From the NCBI RefSeq assembly GCF_023100945.1, contig NZ_CP064689.1, forward strand, positions 5,438,001 to 5,502,000: DNA of 64,000 bases, in the 5' to 3' direction. A model generated the notes under the pieces. The model saw only the letters and a program-made list of their open reading frames with translations, was not told the origin of the DNA and searched no databases. Positions within the stretch are counted from its first letter, which is position 1. Each line of letters begins with the position of its first letter. Below are positions 31,483-41,050 of this stretch, one piece after another. Position numbers and translations under genes: made by a program. This stretch comes from Bradyrhizobium sp. 200 (GTDB lineage Bacteria; Pseudomonadota; Alphaproteobacteria; Rhizobiales; Xanthobacteraceae).

Positions 31483-32618
31483 TCCTGCGCCTTCTCCTGC
31501 GGCGTCTCTTTCGCCTTGGGCACGACGATGGTGTCTTCAGGATGAAGGGTGACGGTGAGTTCGCCGCCGACAGGAGGTAGCAGGCGCGAAGCCTGGTAAT
31601 GGCTGGGCTGACGCAGGCTCAGGCCGGTGCCGTCGGCCAGTTGCAGGAACACGCGAAGGCTTTCGCCCTGATAGACGATGTCGGTGACCTTGCCGGTTAG
31701 CCGATTGAGCGTGGGATCCGTCGCGCCATCTGCAATCAGGAGCTTCTCGCTGTGTACCGCGAGCATCAGCGCTTCGCCGTTCGGAATCGCGCGCGCGCTT
31801 TTCAGGACCGCAGACCCGAGCGCCACGCTGCTGATGTCGATGCGCCGGACCGGCAACAGGCTCGCCTCGCCGATGAAACTCGCCACGAAGGAATCGGCGG
31901 GATAATCGTGCAACCGCTCCGGGCGATCGATCTGGATCAGCCGGCCATCCTTGAGGATCGCAACGCGGTCGCTCATCGTCAGCGCCTCGCGCTGGTCGTG
32001 GGTGACGTAGATGATGGTGGCGCCGATCCGCTTGTGCAGTTCGCGAAGCTCGATCTGCATCGCTTCTCGCAATTGCTTGTCGAGCGCCGAGAGCGGCTCG
32101 TCCATCAGGATCAAGCGCGGTTCGAAGATCATGGCGCGCGCCAGCGCCACGCGCTGACGCTGGCCGCCGGAGAGCTGGGCGATGCCGCGCGCCTCGTAGC
32201 CCGCCAGCCCGACCATCGCGAGCGCCGCGCGTACCTTCTCTGCCCAATCCGCCTTTGGAATCCGGCGCGCACGCAGCGGAAAAGCAACGTTCTCGCCGAC
32301 GCTCATATGCGGGAACAGCGCGTAGTTCTGGAACACCACGCCGATGTCGCGCTTGTGCGGCGGCAGGAACGTCACGTCGCGGTCGCCGAAATGGATCGAG
32401 CCCGACGAGGGCTGAATGAAGCCGCCGAGGATGCCGAGCAGCGTGGTCTTGCCGGATCCGGACGGCCCGAGCAGGGAGACGAACTCGCGCGGCGCGACGT
32501 TCAGGGTGACGTTGTCCAGCGCGCGGACCGCATCATAGTTCTTGCTTGCGGCCCTGATGTCGACGCTCTCTCCGCCCTGGCCCAATGATCGACCCCGTTG
32601 CGTTACCGAGGCGTGCAC
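31479..32618 (-). CDS. ABC transporter ATP-binding protein, spermidine/putrescine type (PotA-like)
   Basis: A 379-residue ATPase with N-terminal ABC domain and C-terminal TOBE-like regulatory domain. Walker A GPSGSGKTT (about 51-59), Q-loop FQNYALFP, signature LSGGQRQRV, Walker B LILMDEPLSALD and switch YVTHDQ are intact. It heads the six-gene operon that includes permeases, a binding protein, an FAD oxidoreductase and a HAD hydrolase. The start is a GTG at 32618, divergent from the LysR gene at 32836, which is the likely regulator. Confidence 0.92.
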   Translation of the reverse strand: MHASVTQRGRSLGQGGESVDIRAASKNYDAVRALDNVTLNVAPREFVSLLGPSGSGKTTLLGILGGFIQPSSGSIHFGDRDVTFLPPHKRDIGVVFQNYALFPHMSVGENVAFPLRARRIPKADWAEKVRAALAMVGLAGYEARGIAQLSGGQRQRVALARAMIFEPRLILMDEPLSALDKQLREAMQIELRELHKRIGATIIYVTHDQREALTMSDRVAILKDGRLIQIDRPERLHDYPADSFVASFIGEASLLPVRRIDISSVALGSAVLKSARAIPNGEALMLAVHSEKLLIADGATDPTLNRLTGKVTDIVYQGESLRVFLQLADGTGLSLRQPSHYQASRLLPPVGGELTVTLHPEDTIVVPKAKETPQEKAQE

Positions 32619-32835
32619 CGATGCGCGCCATCGACGTCACTCGCGATGTCGCAAGCGACGGTTGAAACCGGCATGATCTCGTTTTATAGATCGGGCGCTT
32701 CAGGGCAGCTCCCAGCGCCGTCCCCGCCCGCCAGTTTTTCAATCTTGCCCGTACTGGCAGGCTATCGCGCAAGCCAACCAGAGTTGGCCGGCAGGGGCAA
32801 TTGCCAAATTCTCACCGGCGGCATAACATCAGGTT

Positions 32836-33783
32836 ATGCCCGACCTCCGGCGGAAGCTGCCCTCGAGCCACGCGCTGTTCGTCTTTGACGCCGCCGCGCG
32901 CAACGGCAGCTTCACGGCGGCGGCTGCCGAACTGAACGTCACCCAACCCGCGGTAAGCCGGATGCTCGGACAGTTCGAGGACTATCTCGGCGTTCGTCTG
33001 TTCGACCGGACCAATGGCCGCGCGTCCCTGACGGAAGAAGGCGAGATCCTCTACCGCCACGTATCGGATGGATTCCGCAGCATCGAGGGCGGCCTGATCG
33101 AAATCGATCGCCGCCGCAAGGGCACCGAGACGGTCACGCTCTCGGTCTCTTCGGCGTTCACCACCCATTGGCTGATGCCCCGCATCGACAAGCTGCAGCG
33201 CCAGTTTCCGACCGTCGATCTCCGCTTCCAGCTTATTTCCGGTCCGCTGCGCGGGCCTGTCGACAATGTCGATCTCGGCATGCGGTTTCGCGACCGATAC
33301 GATCCCGCGCGAAACGGCGCGCTGGTCATGAAGGAAGTCATGCTGCCGATCTGCAGTCCGGCCTATCGCGATGCGGACAGCGCGGACGGGCCGATTGAGC
33401 CCAACACCATCATCCGCCTCGCCGATACCCCCGGCGATTGGGCTGCAGAATATCCGGCCTTTCTCACCAGACGATCGGGGCCTGCCAAGTCGCTGAGTTT
33501 TTCCGACTATGCGGTGGTAGTGCAGGCCGCGTTGCTCGGCCAGGGCATTGCGCTCGGCTGGCTCACGGTTGCAGCCCATTGGCTGCTGACCGGCGCTTTG
33601 GTCCCGGCCTCGGAAACGCTCACCACGACCCGGCGGCTTTGCGAATTGGTGCATCCGCATGACCGGTCGATCCGGCCGGTCGTCAGCGAGATCCGCGACT
33701 GGATCATCGAGCAGATGCGCAGCGACATGGCCGCCATCGACCGGCTCTACCCGCGTCTGCGGCTGATGCCCGCGAGCTATTAG
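32836..33783 (+). CDS. LysR-family transcriptional regulator (GcvA-like)
   Basis: A 315-residue LTTR. The winged helix-turn-helix is at residues about 10-65 (AAAAELNVTQPAVSRMLGQFEDYLG, given by its ends AAAELNVTQPAVSR and LFDRTNGRASLT). The effector domain follows. It is divergent from the amine-type ABC operon, separated by about 215 bases that should contain the shared control region. LTTRs of the GcvA group commonly control adjacent amino-acid or amine transport genes. Start at ATG 32836. Confidence 0.9.
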   Translation: MPDLRRKLPSSHALFVFDAAARNGSFTAAAAELNVTQPAVSRMLGQFEDYLGVRLFDRTNGRASLTEEGEILYRHVSDGFRSIEGGLIEIDRRRKGTETVTLSVSSAFTTHWLMPRIDKLQRQFPTVDLRFQLISGPLRGPVDNVDLGMRFRDRYDPARNGALVMKEVMLPICSPAYRDADSADGPIEPNTIIRLADTPGDWAAEYPAFLTRRSGPAKSLSFSDYAVVVQAALLGQGIALGWLTVAAHWLLTGALVPASETLTTTRRLCELVHPHDRSIRPVVSEIRDWIIEQMRSDMAAIDRLYPRLRLMPASY

Positions 33784-33795
33784 ATATACTGTGAC

Positions 33796-34686
33796 CTACT
33801 CCAGTGTCGGCGCCACTTCGCGGGCAACCTGCACCAGCGCCGCGATCAGCGGTGTCATCGGATCGCGCTGCGGGATCACCAGCCCGACGCTGTAGTCGAC
33901 AACGGGATCGACGATCGGAATGCTGCGGACAGAGTCCGCCAACCCCAGCGTCTCCGCGAGTTTTGCCGGCATCACGCTCGCCCAGCGCCCGGTCTTCACA
34001 TGCGTATAGAGGACCACAAGCGAATTCGAGGTCAGCGTCGGCGTAGCCTCGGCGCCGACCGACGCCAGCGCGCGATCGATGATGCGGCGGTTCTGCATGT
34101 CGGGCGTCAGCAGGCATAGCGGCACCTGCCCGACCTCCTTCCAGGTCACCTGCTTGCGGTCGCCGAACATCGCATCCGGCGACGTCAGCAGGCGATAGCT
34201 CTCGTTGTAGAGCGGAATGGTGCGCACCTTGCCGATCGGCTCGTTCTCGATATAGGTCAGCCCGGCATCGACCTCGAGATTTTCCAACAGGCCCAGCACG
34301 TCGGCCGACGTGCAGGACTGGATACGAAAGCGCACGTCCGGGTAGCGCGCGCGGAACGGCGTGGTCAGCGACGCCACCATGCCGAGCACGGTCGGGATCG
34401 CGGCGATCCGGATCTCGCCGGAGAGCTTGTCCTTGAGGCTGTTGATCTCCTGCCGCATCGCGCGGGCGTCGCCGACGATGCGCCGCGCCCAGTCCAGCGT
34501 ACGTTCGCCCTCCGGCGTAAAGCCCTGAAAGCGGGAGCCGCGCTGCACCAGCATGACGCCGAGAATTTCCTCGAGCTGCTTGAGGCTGGTCGACATGGTC
34601 GGCTGGGTGACGCCGCAGGCCTCCGCGGCCCGTCCGAAATGCCGCTCCTTTGCGAGCGCCAGCAGCAATTCAAGCTTGTCGATCAA
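33796..34686 (-). CDS. LysR-family transcriptional regulator
   Basis: A 296-residue LTTR. The HTH is at the extreme N-terminus (AKERHFGRAAEACGVTQPTMS), and the rest is the substrate-binding domain. I chose the TTG at 34686 because LTTRs begin within a few residues of this helix; a GTG at 34743 would add 19 residues. The sequence is of the type I recall near formate dehydrogenase genes, but none are visible here, so the target is unknown. It converges on the previous LysR gene. Confidence 0.85.
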   Translation of the reverse strand: MIDKLELLLALAKERHFGRAAEACGVTQPTMSTSLKQLEEILGVMLVQRGSRFQGFTPEGERTLDWARRIVGDARAMRQEINSLKDKLSGEIRIAAIPTVLGMVASLTTPFRARYPDVRFRIQSCTSADVLGLLENLEVDAGLTYIENEPIGKVRTIPLYNESYRLLTSPDAMFGDRKQVTWKEVGQVPLCLLTPDMQNRRIIDRALASVGAEATPTLTSNSLVVLYTHVKTGRWASVMPAKLAETLGLADSVRSIPIVDPVVDYSVGLVIPQRDPMTPLIAALVQVAREVAPTLE

Positions 34687-34849
34687 GAGGATAGTCCCAG
34701 GAATTGGTGGCAAAGGCGATTGCCCGGTGCTCAGAAATAGCACGGACCGGCGGCCATCAATACGTCAAAAGTGGCGTCCGGAGGGCTCGTTTCCCGGGAT
34801 CATTCGGGTTTCATATCGCTCCATTTCTTAATCTTATCCGTTCGCTTTT

Positions 34850-36670
34850 TCAGTAGCCGGCGTCCGTCGAAGCAAACTCCGGCACGTGTCTTTCAAACCT
34901 TGCTCCGGCGGGCCGAACGCAAGCGGGCTCAGGCTGACAGCCGAGACGCGGGCGAGGTGCCGCGCTCCGAACGACGGCAAAAACCTCCAGCGCATGATCA
35001 TAGCCCTTGATGGCCTGCTCACCGATGGATGCGAGCGCGATACTGTCCCTGACATGCTTGGTGACGACGGGGTCCACCAGTATCTGCGCGTCATCGGCCA
35101 AACTGCAAAGCCGCGATGCCAGATTGACGACATTTCCGATCGCCGTGTAGTCGAGGCGCCCGTGATAACCGAGGGTTCCGACGGTCGCGGGTCCCATCGC
35201 GATACCGACGCCGAAACCCACGGTGCAGCCACCGGCGTTCCAGGCGCTCGCAAGGGATTGCACGGCAGCCTGCATGTCGATCGCAAGCCGCACCCCACGC
35301 TGCGCCGGGTTCTCGCAAGCAACCGGCGCGTTGACGAGGACCATCACGCCGTCCCCGGCAAAGCGGATCAAGGTCGCCTCATGGCGGGCCGTGACGGCGC
35401 CAATGGCCTCATAATATTGCCGCAGCACAGCGAGAATGGCGTCGGGCTCGGCGCGCGCGGAAAACGCGGTGAAGCCGCGCAGGTCACCGAAAATCGCGAC
35501 CACCTCCCGCCGCTGTCCGTCCAGCAGCCGCTGATCGGAGTGCTCAACCAGTTCAGCCACTTGCGGTGCAAGGAATTGCTTCAGACGGCTGATGCGCTCG
35601 GACTTCTGCTGCGAAGTGGCAAGTTCTTCCGCCATCTGGTTGAACCGGATTGCCAATTGCTCCAGTTCGTCGTGGCTCTTGATCGTGATGCGATGGTCGA
35701 ACTGCCCCATTCCTATCCGTTCGACGCCAGCCTCGAGTTGCCGGATCGGTCCCCACATGCGGCATGCCCGCCAATAGGCCAGGACAAGCGCGAAAACTAC
35801 GCCGAGGCCGATCAGGATCAGAGAACGCCACAGCGCGGCGCGGATGGATTCGAACGCCTCCAGGACGGGCTGTTCGGCGATCACCGTCCATCCCACGTTG
35901 GGCGCGCGCACCGACAGCGCAACGACGGGCTTGCCGTCCTCGCCGGTGGTGGCGACCGCCGATCCATTCGCGGCGCTGACGACGGATTTGAGGCGGTCGA
36001 ACTCCCCTGCCCCGGCACCGCTGCGCAGCACGAGGCTGATGTCCGGATGGGCGATCAGACGTCCGGAATCGTCGACGACAAGGGCGTGTCCGGTGTCGCC
36101 GATCTTGATCGCCGCGATGATATCCCAGATCAGTTTGAGGTTGATGTCGGCAATGACGATCCCGGCGGCCGCACGGTTTCCCGCAACCGCGATCCGCATG
36201 TAAGGCTCGGAATCGCGCTCATAGTGCACCGGGCCATACCAGACCCGGTTGGCGCGCGCGCCGACAACCGCAGGATCCGCCGACATATCCGCGCCGCGGC
36301 CGGTTCTGTTCATACTCACGCGGGATACGAAAACGCGTTCGACGCCGGTTTGGTCGACCATCGAGAGCGAAACAATCGCCGGCACCTGCTGCAGTAAACG
36401 CAACCCGTCGATCCGGCGCCGGTCGTCCTCGCCCTGGGTCCAGGGAAACTGCACGACCCAGCCGAGCTGATCGCGTATTCCGTCGGTGAAAGCCTGTATC
36501 CGGTCGGCCGCCGAGCGGGCCTCGACCTGAAGAATTTCGTCGAGATCAAGCCGATTGTCACGAAACGCAAACCAGGCTTCGGTCGCGGACCCAAGCATCA
36601 GCGGCACCACCACTGCGACAAACAGCGTGACGAAGTATTTAACGAACAGGGAGCGGCGCGGACGGGTCAC
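34850..36670 (-). CDS. Cache/HAMP class III adenylate/guanylate cyclase
   Basis: A 606-residue membrane cyclase. It has an N-terminal helix (about 10-32), a periplasmic dCache-like sensor (about 35-285), a second helix (about 285-307), HAMP (about 308-360), and a class III cyclase domain (about 390-560). The two metal-binding Asp lie in IFGDLRGFT and FAGDGVM; DYTAIGNVVNLASRL supplies the Asp/Asn/Arg of the nucleotide pocket, so activity is plausible. It would make cAMP or cGMP in response to a periplasmic ligand. The start is GTG 36670, 52 bases downstream of an orphan solute-binding protein gene. Confidence 0.9.
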   Translation of the reverse strand: MTRPRRSLFVKYFVTLFVAVVVPLMLGSATEAWFAFRDNRLDLDEILQVEARSAADRIQAFTDGIRDQLGWVVQFPWTQGEDDRRRIDGLRLLQQVPAIVSLSMVDQTGVERVFVSRVSMNRTGRGADMSADPAVVGARANRVWYGPVHYERDSEPYMRIAVAGNRAAAGIVIADINLKLIWDIIAAIKIGDTGHALVVDDSGRLIAHPDISLVLRSGAGAGEFDRLKSVVSAANGSAVATTGEDGKPVVALSVRAPNVGWTVIAEQPVLEAFESIRAALWRSLILIGLGVVFALVLAYWRACRMWGPIRQLEAGVERIGMGQFDHRITIKSHDELEQLAIRFNQMAEELATSQQKSERISRLKQFLAPQVAELVEHSDQRLLDGQRREVVAIFGDLRGFTAFSARAEPDAILAVLRQYYEAIGAVTARHEATLIRFAGDGVMVLVNAPVACENPAQRGVRLAIDMQAAVQSLASAWNAGGCTVGFGVGIAMGPATVGTLGYHGRLDYTAIGNVVNLASRLCSLADDAQILVDPVVTKHVRDSIALASIGEQAIKGYDHALEVFAVVRSAAPRPRLGCQPEPACVRPAGARFERHVPEFASTDAGY

Positions 36671-36722
36671 CGAAAGAGCATCCGGCGGACAGCGTTTCGA
36701 ACCAATATGAGAAGCACCAGGC

Positions 36723-37694
36723 TCATTCGATCACCCTGTTGGCGCGAAACAGAACGGACGATTTGTCCAGGTCAATGCCGAGCAGTTCGGCCGTCCTGAG
36801 ATTCACCACCAGCTCGAACTTGGTGGGTTGAACGACGGGAAGATTGGCAGGCTTTTCACCGCGCAATATCCGGTCGGCATAGGTCGCAAGCGAGAAATAG
36901 GTCGCGCGCTGGTTGGCGCCATAGCTCAGCAGTCCGCCCGCGTCGCAGTATTCGCCCCAACCGAACATCGACGGCAGCCGATGCGCGATCGCGAACTCGG
37001 CAATCTTGGCTCGGTGCACCATCGTGAGGACGTCCGGAAAGACGAGTAGCGCATCCGCCTGCGCGTCGCCCGCCAACCCAAGTGCGCTGTCCAGTTCGTT
37101 TGCGCCGGCGAAGGGAACATACAGCGGCACGATACCGAGCTTCCGCGCAGCTTCTGTGGTCGCGCGCCACTCCGATTGTTCGCCCGGATGGTTGGCGTTC
37201 GACAGAACCGCAAGCTTGCGCAGATTCGGAAACACCTCCTTGAGTAGCTCAACCCTCTTGCCCGCCAGTTCGAGCGACAGGAAGGTCGAGCCGGTGAAAT
37301 TACCGCCGGGCTGCCCGAGACTTTGGACCAGGCCCAATTCCACGGGGTCGCCGCTCAGCGCGAACAGGACCGGCACTTCCGCCACCTCCGTCATCGCGCG
37401 CGTCGCCGGCCCGCTCGACACGGCCAGGTCGACCTTGCCGCGCCTGAGTTCGGTCGCCACCTCGCGCAGCGCTTGCGGATTGCCGATCGCATAGTGCAGT
37501 TCAAGGACGAGGTTTTTTCCCTCGACATAGCCCCGCGCCCGCAATCCCTCCCGAAAGCCATCCAGGAACGGATCGGGCTGGGACTGCGTGGAGAGCCAGA
37601 AGATGCGATAAATTCGCGTCGAATCCTCAGCGAATGCGGCGACCGGCCACGCCATCGCAGCACCCACAAGCGCAATGAATTCTCGTCGTTCCAT
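36723..37694 (-). CDS. Orphan ABC-type substrate-binding protein (TrpX/DUF534-like)
   Basis: A 323-residue exported binding protein of the ABC_sub_bind family, with a twin-arginine-like N-terminus (MERREFIALVG) and signal peptide ending near AAFA. Conserved blocks are PGGNFTG near 125 and AELLGIDL near the C-terminus. No permease or ATPase gene is nearby; instead it is co-directional with and 52 bases upstream of the cyclase. It probably binds a small ligand and passes the signal to that sensor. Its own ligand is unknown. Confidence 0.85.
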   Translation of the reverse strand: MERREFIALVGAAMAWPVAAFAEDSTRIYRIFWLSTQSQPDPFLDGFREGLRARGYVEGKNLVLELHYAIGNPQALREVATELRRGKVDLAVSSGPATRAMTEVAEVPVLFALSGDPVELGLVQSLGQPGGNFTGSTFLSLELAGKRVELLKEVFPNLRKLAVLSNANHPGEQSEWRATTEAARKLGIVPLYVPFAGANELDSALGLAGDAQADALLVFPDVLTMVHRAKIAEFAIAHRLPSMFGWGEYCDAGGLLSYGANQRATYFSLATYADRILRGEKPANLPVVQPTKFELVVNLRTAELLGIDLDKSSVLFRANRVIE

Positions 37695-37987
37695 GCCGGC
37701 GAGTATGGACCGGACCGATTTGCCGCGCTTAGAGCCGCTATTGAGATAATCTGAAGATAATCTTGATTTTAGCGTTGCAGGCTGTGCTCGCCGCTGCCGG
37801 CGGCCTGCCGGAAATACGTCACGGCAACTGACCCACCGCCGTCAAACCTGCTCGCTCCTCCTCCTGCTCGCGCCTGCCTGGGCGGCGCGATCCGGGAAAT
37901 ATCCGGCTTGCGCAAATGACGTGCTATCGTGCCGCGCCGACACGCGAATATTGCCCCGACGCCGCACAACTAAAGAGGGGTTTTCAG

Positions 37988-38836
37988 ATGATCACAATTC
38001 CGGAACTGGTAGCGCAGGCTTTGGGGTCGTTCCTGGCTTCAGATACCAGAAGCAGGTTTGGCTCCTCCCAAGCCCGGCTGGCTGAATATCTCCCCTATGC
38101 AGCCAGGCTCACATTGGAGTGCATCGGCAACAGCGACGCCCTGTATCACAACATCGAACACACCATGCTCGTGACCCTTGCCGGCCACGATATTCTCATG
38201 GGCCGGACGATGCTGCGGACAACGACACCGGACGATTACACCAATTTCATCCTGGCGTGCCTCACCCACGACATCGGATATGTTCGCGGAATTGTCCAGG
38301 GAGATGACGGGGACTCCTATGTCGCAGATCTCGGCGGCCGTACCATTCGCCTGCCACGCGGTTCATCCGATGCCGCGCTGGGGCCCTACCATGTGGACCG
38401 CTCGAAGCTGTTCGTCTTCGAGCGGCTCGACGCTACCGAAGAAGTTGATGCGAGCCGGATCGCCAGGGCAATCGAGTATACGCGATTTCCCTATGTTGCT
38501 TCATCGTCAAACGACGAACTGAACGAAGAAGAGGGCCTGCTACTGCGCGCGGCCGACCTCATCGGGCAACTCGGAGACCCCAATTACCTGAAAAAAGCGA
38601 ATGCCCTGTTCTACGAATTCGAAGAAGTCGGAATGAACAAAACGCTCGGCTACGAGACGCCGGCAGACGTCGTTTACAAATATCCGCAGTTCTATTGGAA
38701 CAACGTCGCTCCGCAGATCCAGACGGCAATACGCTATCTCAATGTCACGTCGAGCGGACGGCAGTGGATAGCAAACCTTCACAGCAATGTTTTCCGGGCT
38801 GAGCGTGAAATGAACCTGTCCGGCCCACAGCCTTGA
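37988..38836 (+). CDS. HD-domain metal-dependent phosphohydrolase
   Basis: A 282-residue soluble protein. YHNIEHTMLVTLAGHD (about residues 56-71) followed by CLTHDIGYVRG (about 90-100) are the paired metal sites of an HD phosphohydrolase. The YHNxxHT pattern is also close to the metal-binding motif of class I cyclic-nucleotide phosphodiesterases. It is separated only by a convergent pair of genes from the cyclase region, so a cyclic-nucleotide role is conceivable but not shown. ATG 37988 follows GAGGGG; the earlier ATG at 37916 has no ribosome site. Confidence 0.75.
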   Translation: MITIPELVAQALGSFLASDTRSRFGSSQARLAEYLPYAARLTLECIGNSDALYHNIEHTMLVTLAGHDILMGRTMLRTTTPDDYTNFILACLTHDIGYVRGIVQGDDGDSYVADLGGRTIRLPRGSSDAALGPYHVDRSKLFVFERLDATEEVDASRIARAIEYTRFPYVASSSNDELNEEEGLLLRAADLIGQLGDPNYLKKANALFYEFEEVGMNKTLGYETPADVVYKYPQFYWNNVAPQIQTAIRYLNVTSSGRQWIANLHSNVFRAEREMNLSGPQP

Positions 38837-38857
38837 TCGCGAGATCGTGGCGCCAAC

Positions 38858-40516
38858 TCAGGCGCCCGCAATGCCGGCTGCACGCAAGCCTTCGACGAAA
38901 CGATCGATGAAGCCCGGATCATTGCAGAAGAAGAATTCCTGCCGCGCCGTTTCAATGCTGTAGTTCGGCTTGCGTTGCAGCAGTTCGCCGGCCACCGCTT
39001 CCGCCTGCGCCCGCTCCCCGAGCAGGCCAAGCGACGCCGCCAGTGACGCAAAAGCCTGATAAGTGACATTGGGCTGCCGTGTCGCCCGCCGGGCGAATTC
39101 GACCGCGATGTCATACTCGCCAAGGGAGAAGTGCGCCCAGGAGCGGACATGGTGGAAAGCGGAAATATGGCTGTCGCGCGGGCTCAGCATGGTCGCCCGA
39201 TCGAGCAGCGTTTCCGCCTCGATCTCCCGTCCGTACCACAGCATGTTGAACCCTTGGGCGAAATAGGCCTGCGCAAAACTCGGATTGAGTTCCAGCGATA
39301 CGTCGAGCGTTGCCAGCGCCTCGTCGTTCTGATGGTTCAGGCACAAGGCGCGTCCGAGGGCGCAGTGGCAGAAACAATCGAGCTCGTCGAGCGCCACTGC
39401 ATGGCGCCCCTGGCGCAACGCGGTTTCCAGCCGCGCCGCGCGATCTTTCGGTTCGTCAATGAACGCGCGTTGCAGATTGACGTAGCTGAGCGCGCCATGG
39501 CCGCGCGCGAAATTCGGATCGGCTGCGATCGCCCGCTGAAAATAGGTTTCGGCGGTGTCAAATCCTAGCGTGGTGAAGCGCCAGAGATTCCATAGGCCGC
39601 GCTGATAGCAATCCCAGGCGTCCAGGCTTTCCGGCGCCTTGCGGGCGGCGAGCTGCTGCTCGACCTTCGACAGCTCCGGCTCGATCGTTGCGGCGATCTG
39701 GCGAGCCATCTCCTCCTGGATATCGAAGATATATTCGAGCTGCAGGTCGTATTTGTCGGACCACAACTGCTTTCTATCCGCCGCCCGGACCAGTTCCGCC
39801 GTGATCCGCACCGTATCGCGACTCTTGCGGACACTGCCGACCATCACATACCTGACGCCGAGCTGCTCACCGATTTCGCGGGCGTCCACCGTTCGTCCCT
39901 GGAACGCAATGGTCGAGTGTCGCGAGATCACTGAAAGCCACCGGTTGCGGGCGAGAAGACGGATAATGTCCTCGGTCAAGCCATAGCTGAAATAGTCGTT
40001 CTCGGGATCGTCAGACATGTTCCCGAACGGTAACACGGCGATCGACGGTCGCGTGACGGCCTCGGCCTTTACGGATTCCGAGACGATATCATCCAGGTGG
40101 CGCACTTCGGCGGAAATCGAGACGCTGACGGGAACGTCTGCCGGCGCGGCACCGTCGTCAGGAACAAGCCGAACCGGCTCCGCATCCGCTTCCGGCGCGT
40201 TGACCGTCTGAACATCGCCGACGAACCGGAAGCCGCGCTTGTGCAGCGTCCGGATGAAGACCTGATCGTTGCCGTTGTCGCCAAGCGCGCGCCGGGCGCC
40301 ATTGATGCGGCTGGAGAGCGCGGCCTCGGAGATGATCCGGCCATTCCAGATCGTCTCGATCAGCTCATCCTTGCTGACAATCCGGTCATGGTGGCGCACC
40401 AGGTGAACGATGAGATCGAACACTTGGGGCTCGATATGGACCGCTTCCCCAAGCCGGCGCAGCTCCTGCTGGCTGAGGTCAATCTCGAATTCGGCGAATC
40501 GGTATTTTAATACCAC
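38858..40516 (-). CDS. Winged-helix regulator with TolB-like and TPR regions
   Basis: A 552-residue protein. An N-terminal OmpR/CadC-type winged helix spans about residues 1-95 (FEIDLSQQELRRLG, WNGRIISEAALSSRI, HKRGFRFVG). It is followed by a TolB-like domain (IAVLPFGNMSDDPENDYFSYGLTEDI) and about 250 residues of TPR-like helices (YFAQGFNMLWYGREIEAE). No transmembrane helix is visible, unlike CadC. This architecture is frequent in rhizobia near adenylate cyclases and is presumed to be a DNA-binding regulator of unknown signal. GTG 40516 is chosen because it lies just before the winged helix; GTG 40546 is the longer alternative. Confidence 0.82.
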   Translation of the reverse strand: MVLKYRFAEFEIDLSQQELRRLGEAVHIEPQVFDLIVHLVRHHDRIVSKDELIETIWNGRIISEAALSSRINGARRALGDNGNDQVFIRTLHKRGFRFVGDVQTVNAPEADAEPVRLVPDDGAAPADVPVSVSISAEVRHLDDIVSESVKAEAVTRPSIAVLPFGNMSDDPENDYFSYGLTEDIIRLLARNRWLSVISRHSTIAFQGRTVDAREIGEQLGVRYVMVGSVRKSRDTVRITAELVRAADRKQLWSDKYDLQLEYIFDIQEEMARQIAATIEPELSKVEQQLAARKAPESLDAWDCYQRGLWNLWRFTTLGFDTAETYFQRAIAADPNFARGHGALSYVNLQRAFIDEPKDRAARLETALRQGRHAVALDELDCFCHCALGRALCLNHQNDEALATLDVSLELNPSFAQAYFAQGFNMLWYGREIEAETLLDRATMLSPRDSHISAFHHVRSWAHFSLGEYDIAVEFARRATRQPNVTYQAFASLAASLGLLGERAQAEAVAGELLQRKPNYSIETARQEFFFCNDPGFIDRFVEGLRAAGIAGA

Positions 40517-40687
40517 CTCTGGGCATCCGGCACGAGGTCCCGCCACCAGCCGACGGTTCGGAATACAAACTTAAACAAAAACAATGGCCTCCGGAGGAAA
40601 AAGGAAGGCCTTCTCAAGGAATTCGCCAAGCTGGAACGGCAATCTCAATCTAAGGACAGGTCAATCATCGTTCAATCGGAGATGACC

Positions 40688-40996
40688 ATGATTGGCCTGT
40701 TGCTCAATCCCACCAAGGCGGATGTTTCGCCAGAAGGCTTGTTGCCGCACGAGAACGCCAGCCGCTCCTCGGCGCGGATCCACGCAAGCTCCCTCGCCGG
40801 CCACCTCGTGCTTGCACGCCTGAGGCACTTTCTCAACGGCTGGAAAGCCGCCACCAACGCCTACCGTGAACGGCAAGCCGCCTGGCTCGCGCTACACCGA
40901 GCTGGAGGTCGCGACTTGAACAACAAGCGCATCTACCGCGGCCCGATCGATGACGCCCTCGAACGTGCCGCGCGGCTTCGCAAGTGGAGGAGCTGA
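40688..40996 (+). CDS. Small hypothetical basic protein
   Basis: A 102-residue basic protein with a helical middle (LARLRHFLNGWKAATNAY) and Arg/Leu-rich end. It resembles weakly the DUF1127-type small proteins of Alphaproteobacteria, but I would not assign it. GGAG six bases before ATG 40688 favours this start over ATG 40682. It is divergent from the winged-helix regulator and just upstream of the methyltransferase. Confidence 0.55.
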   Translation: MIGLLLNPTKADVSPEGLLPHENASRSSARIHASSLAGHLVLARLRHFLNGWKAATNAYRERQAAWLALHRAGGRDLNNKRIYRGPIDDALERAARLRKWRS

Positions 40997-41050
40997 AGCC
41001 CTGAACAAGCATTGCCGAGCGTCAATATTTCAAACCAAGGAGATTTTAAA

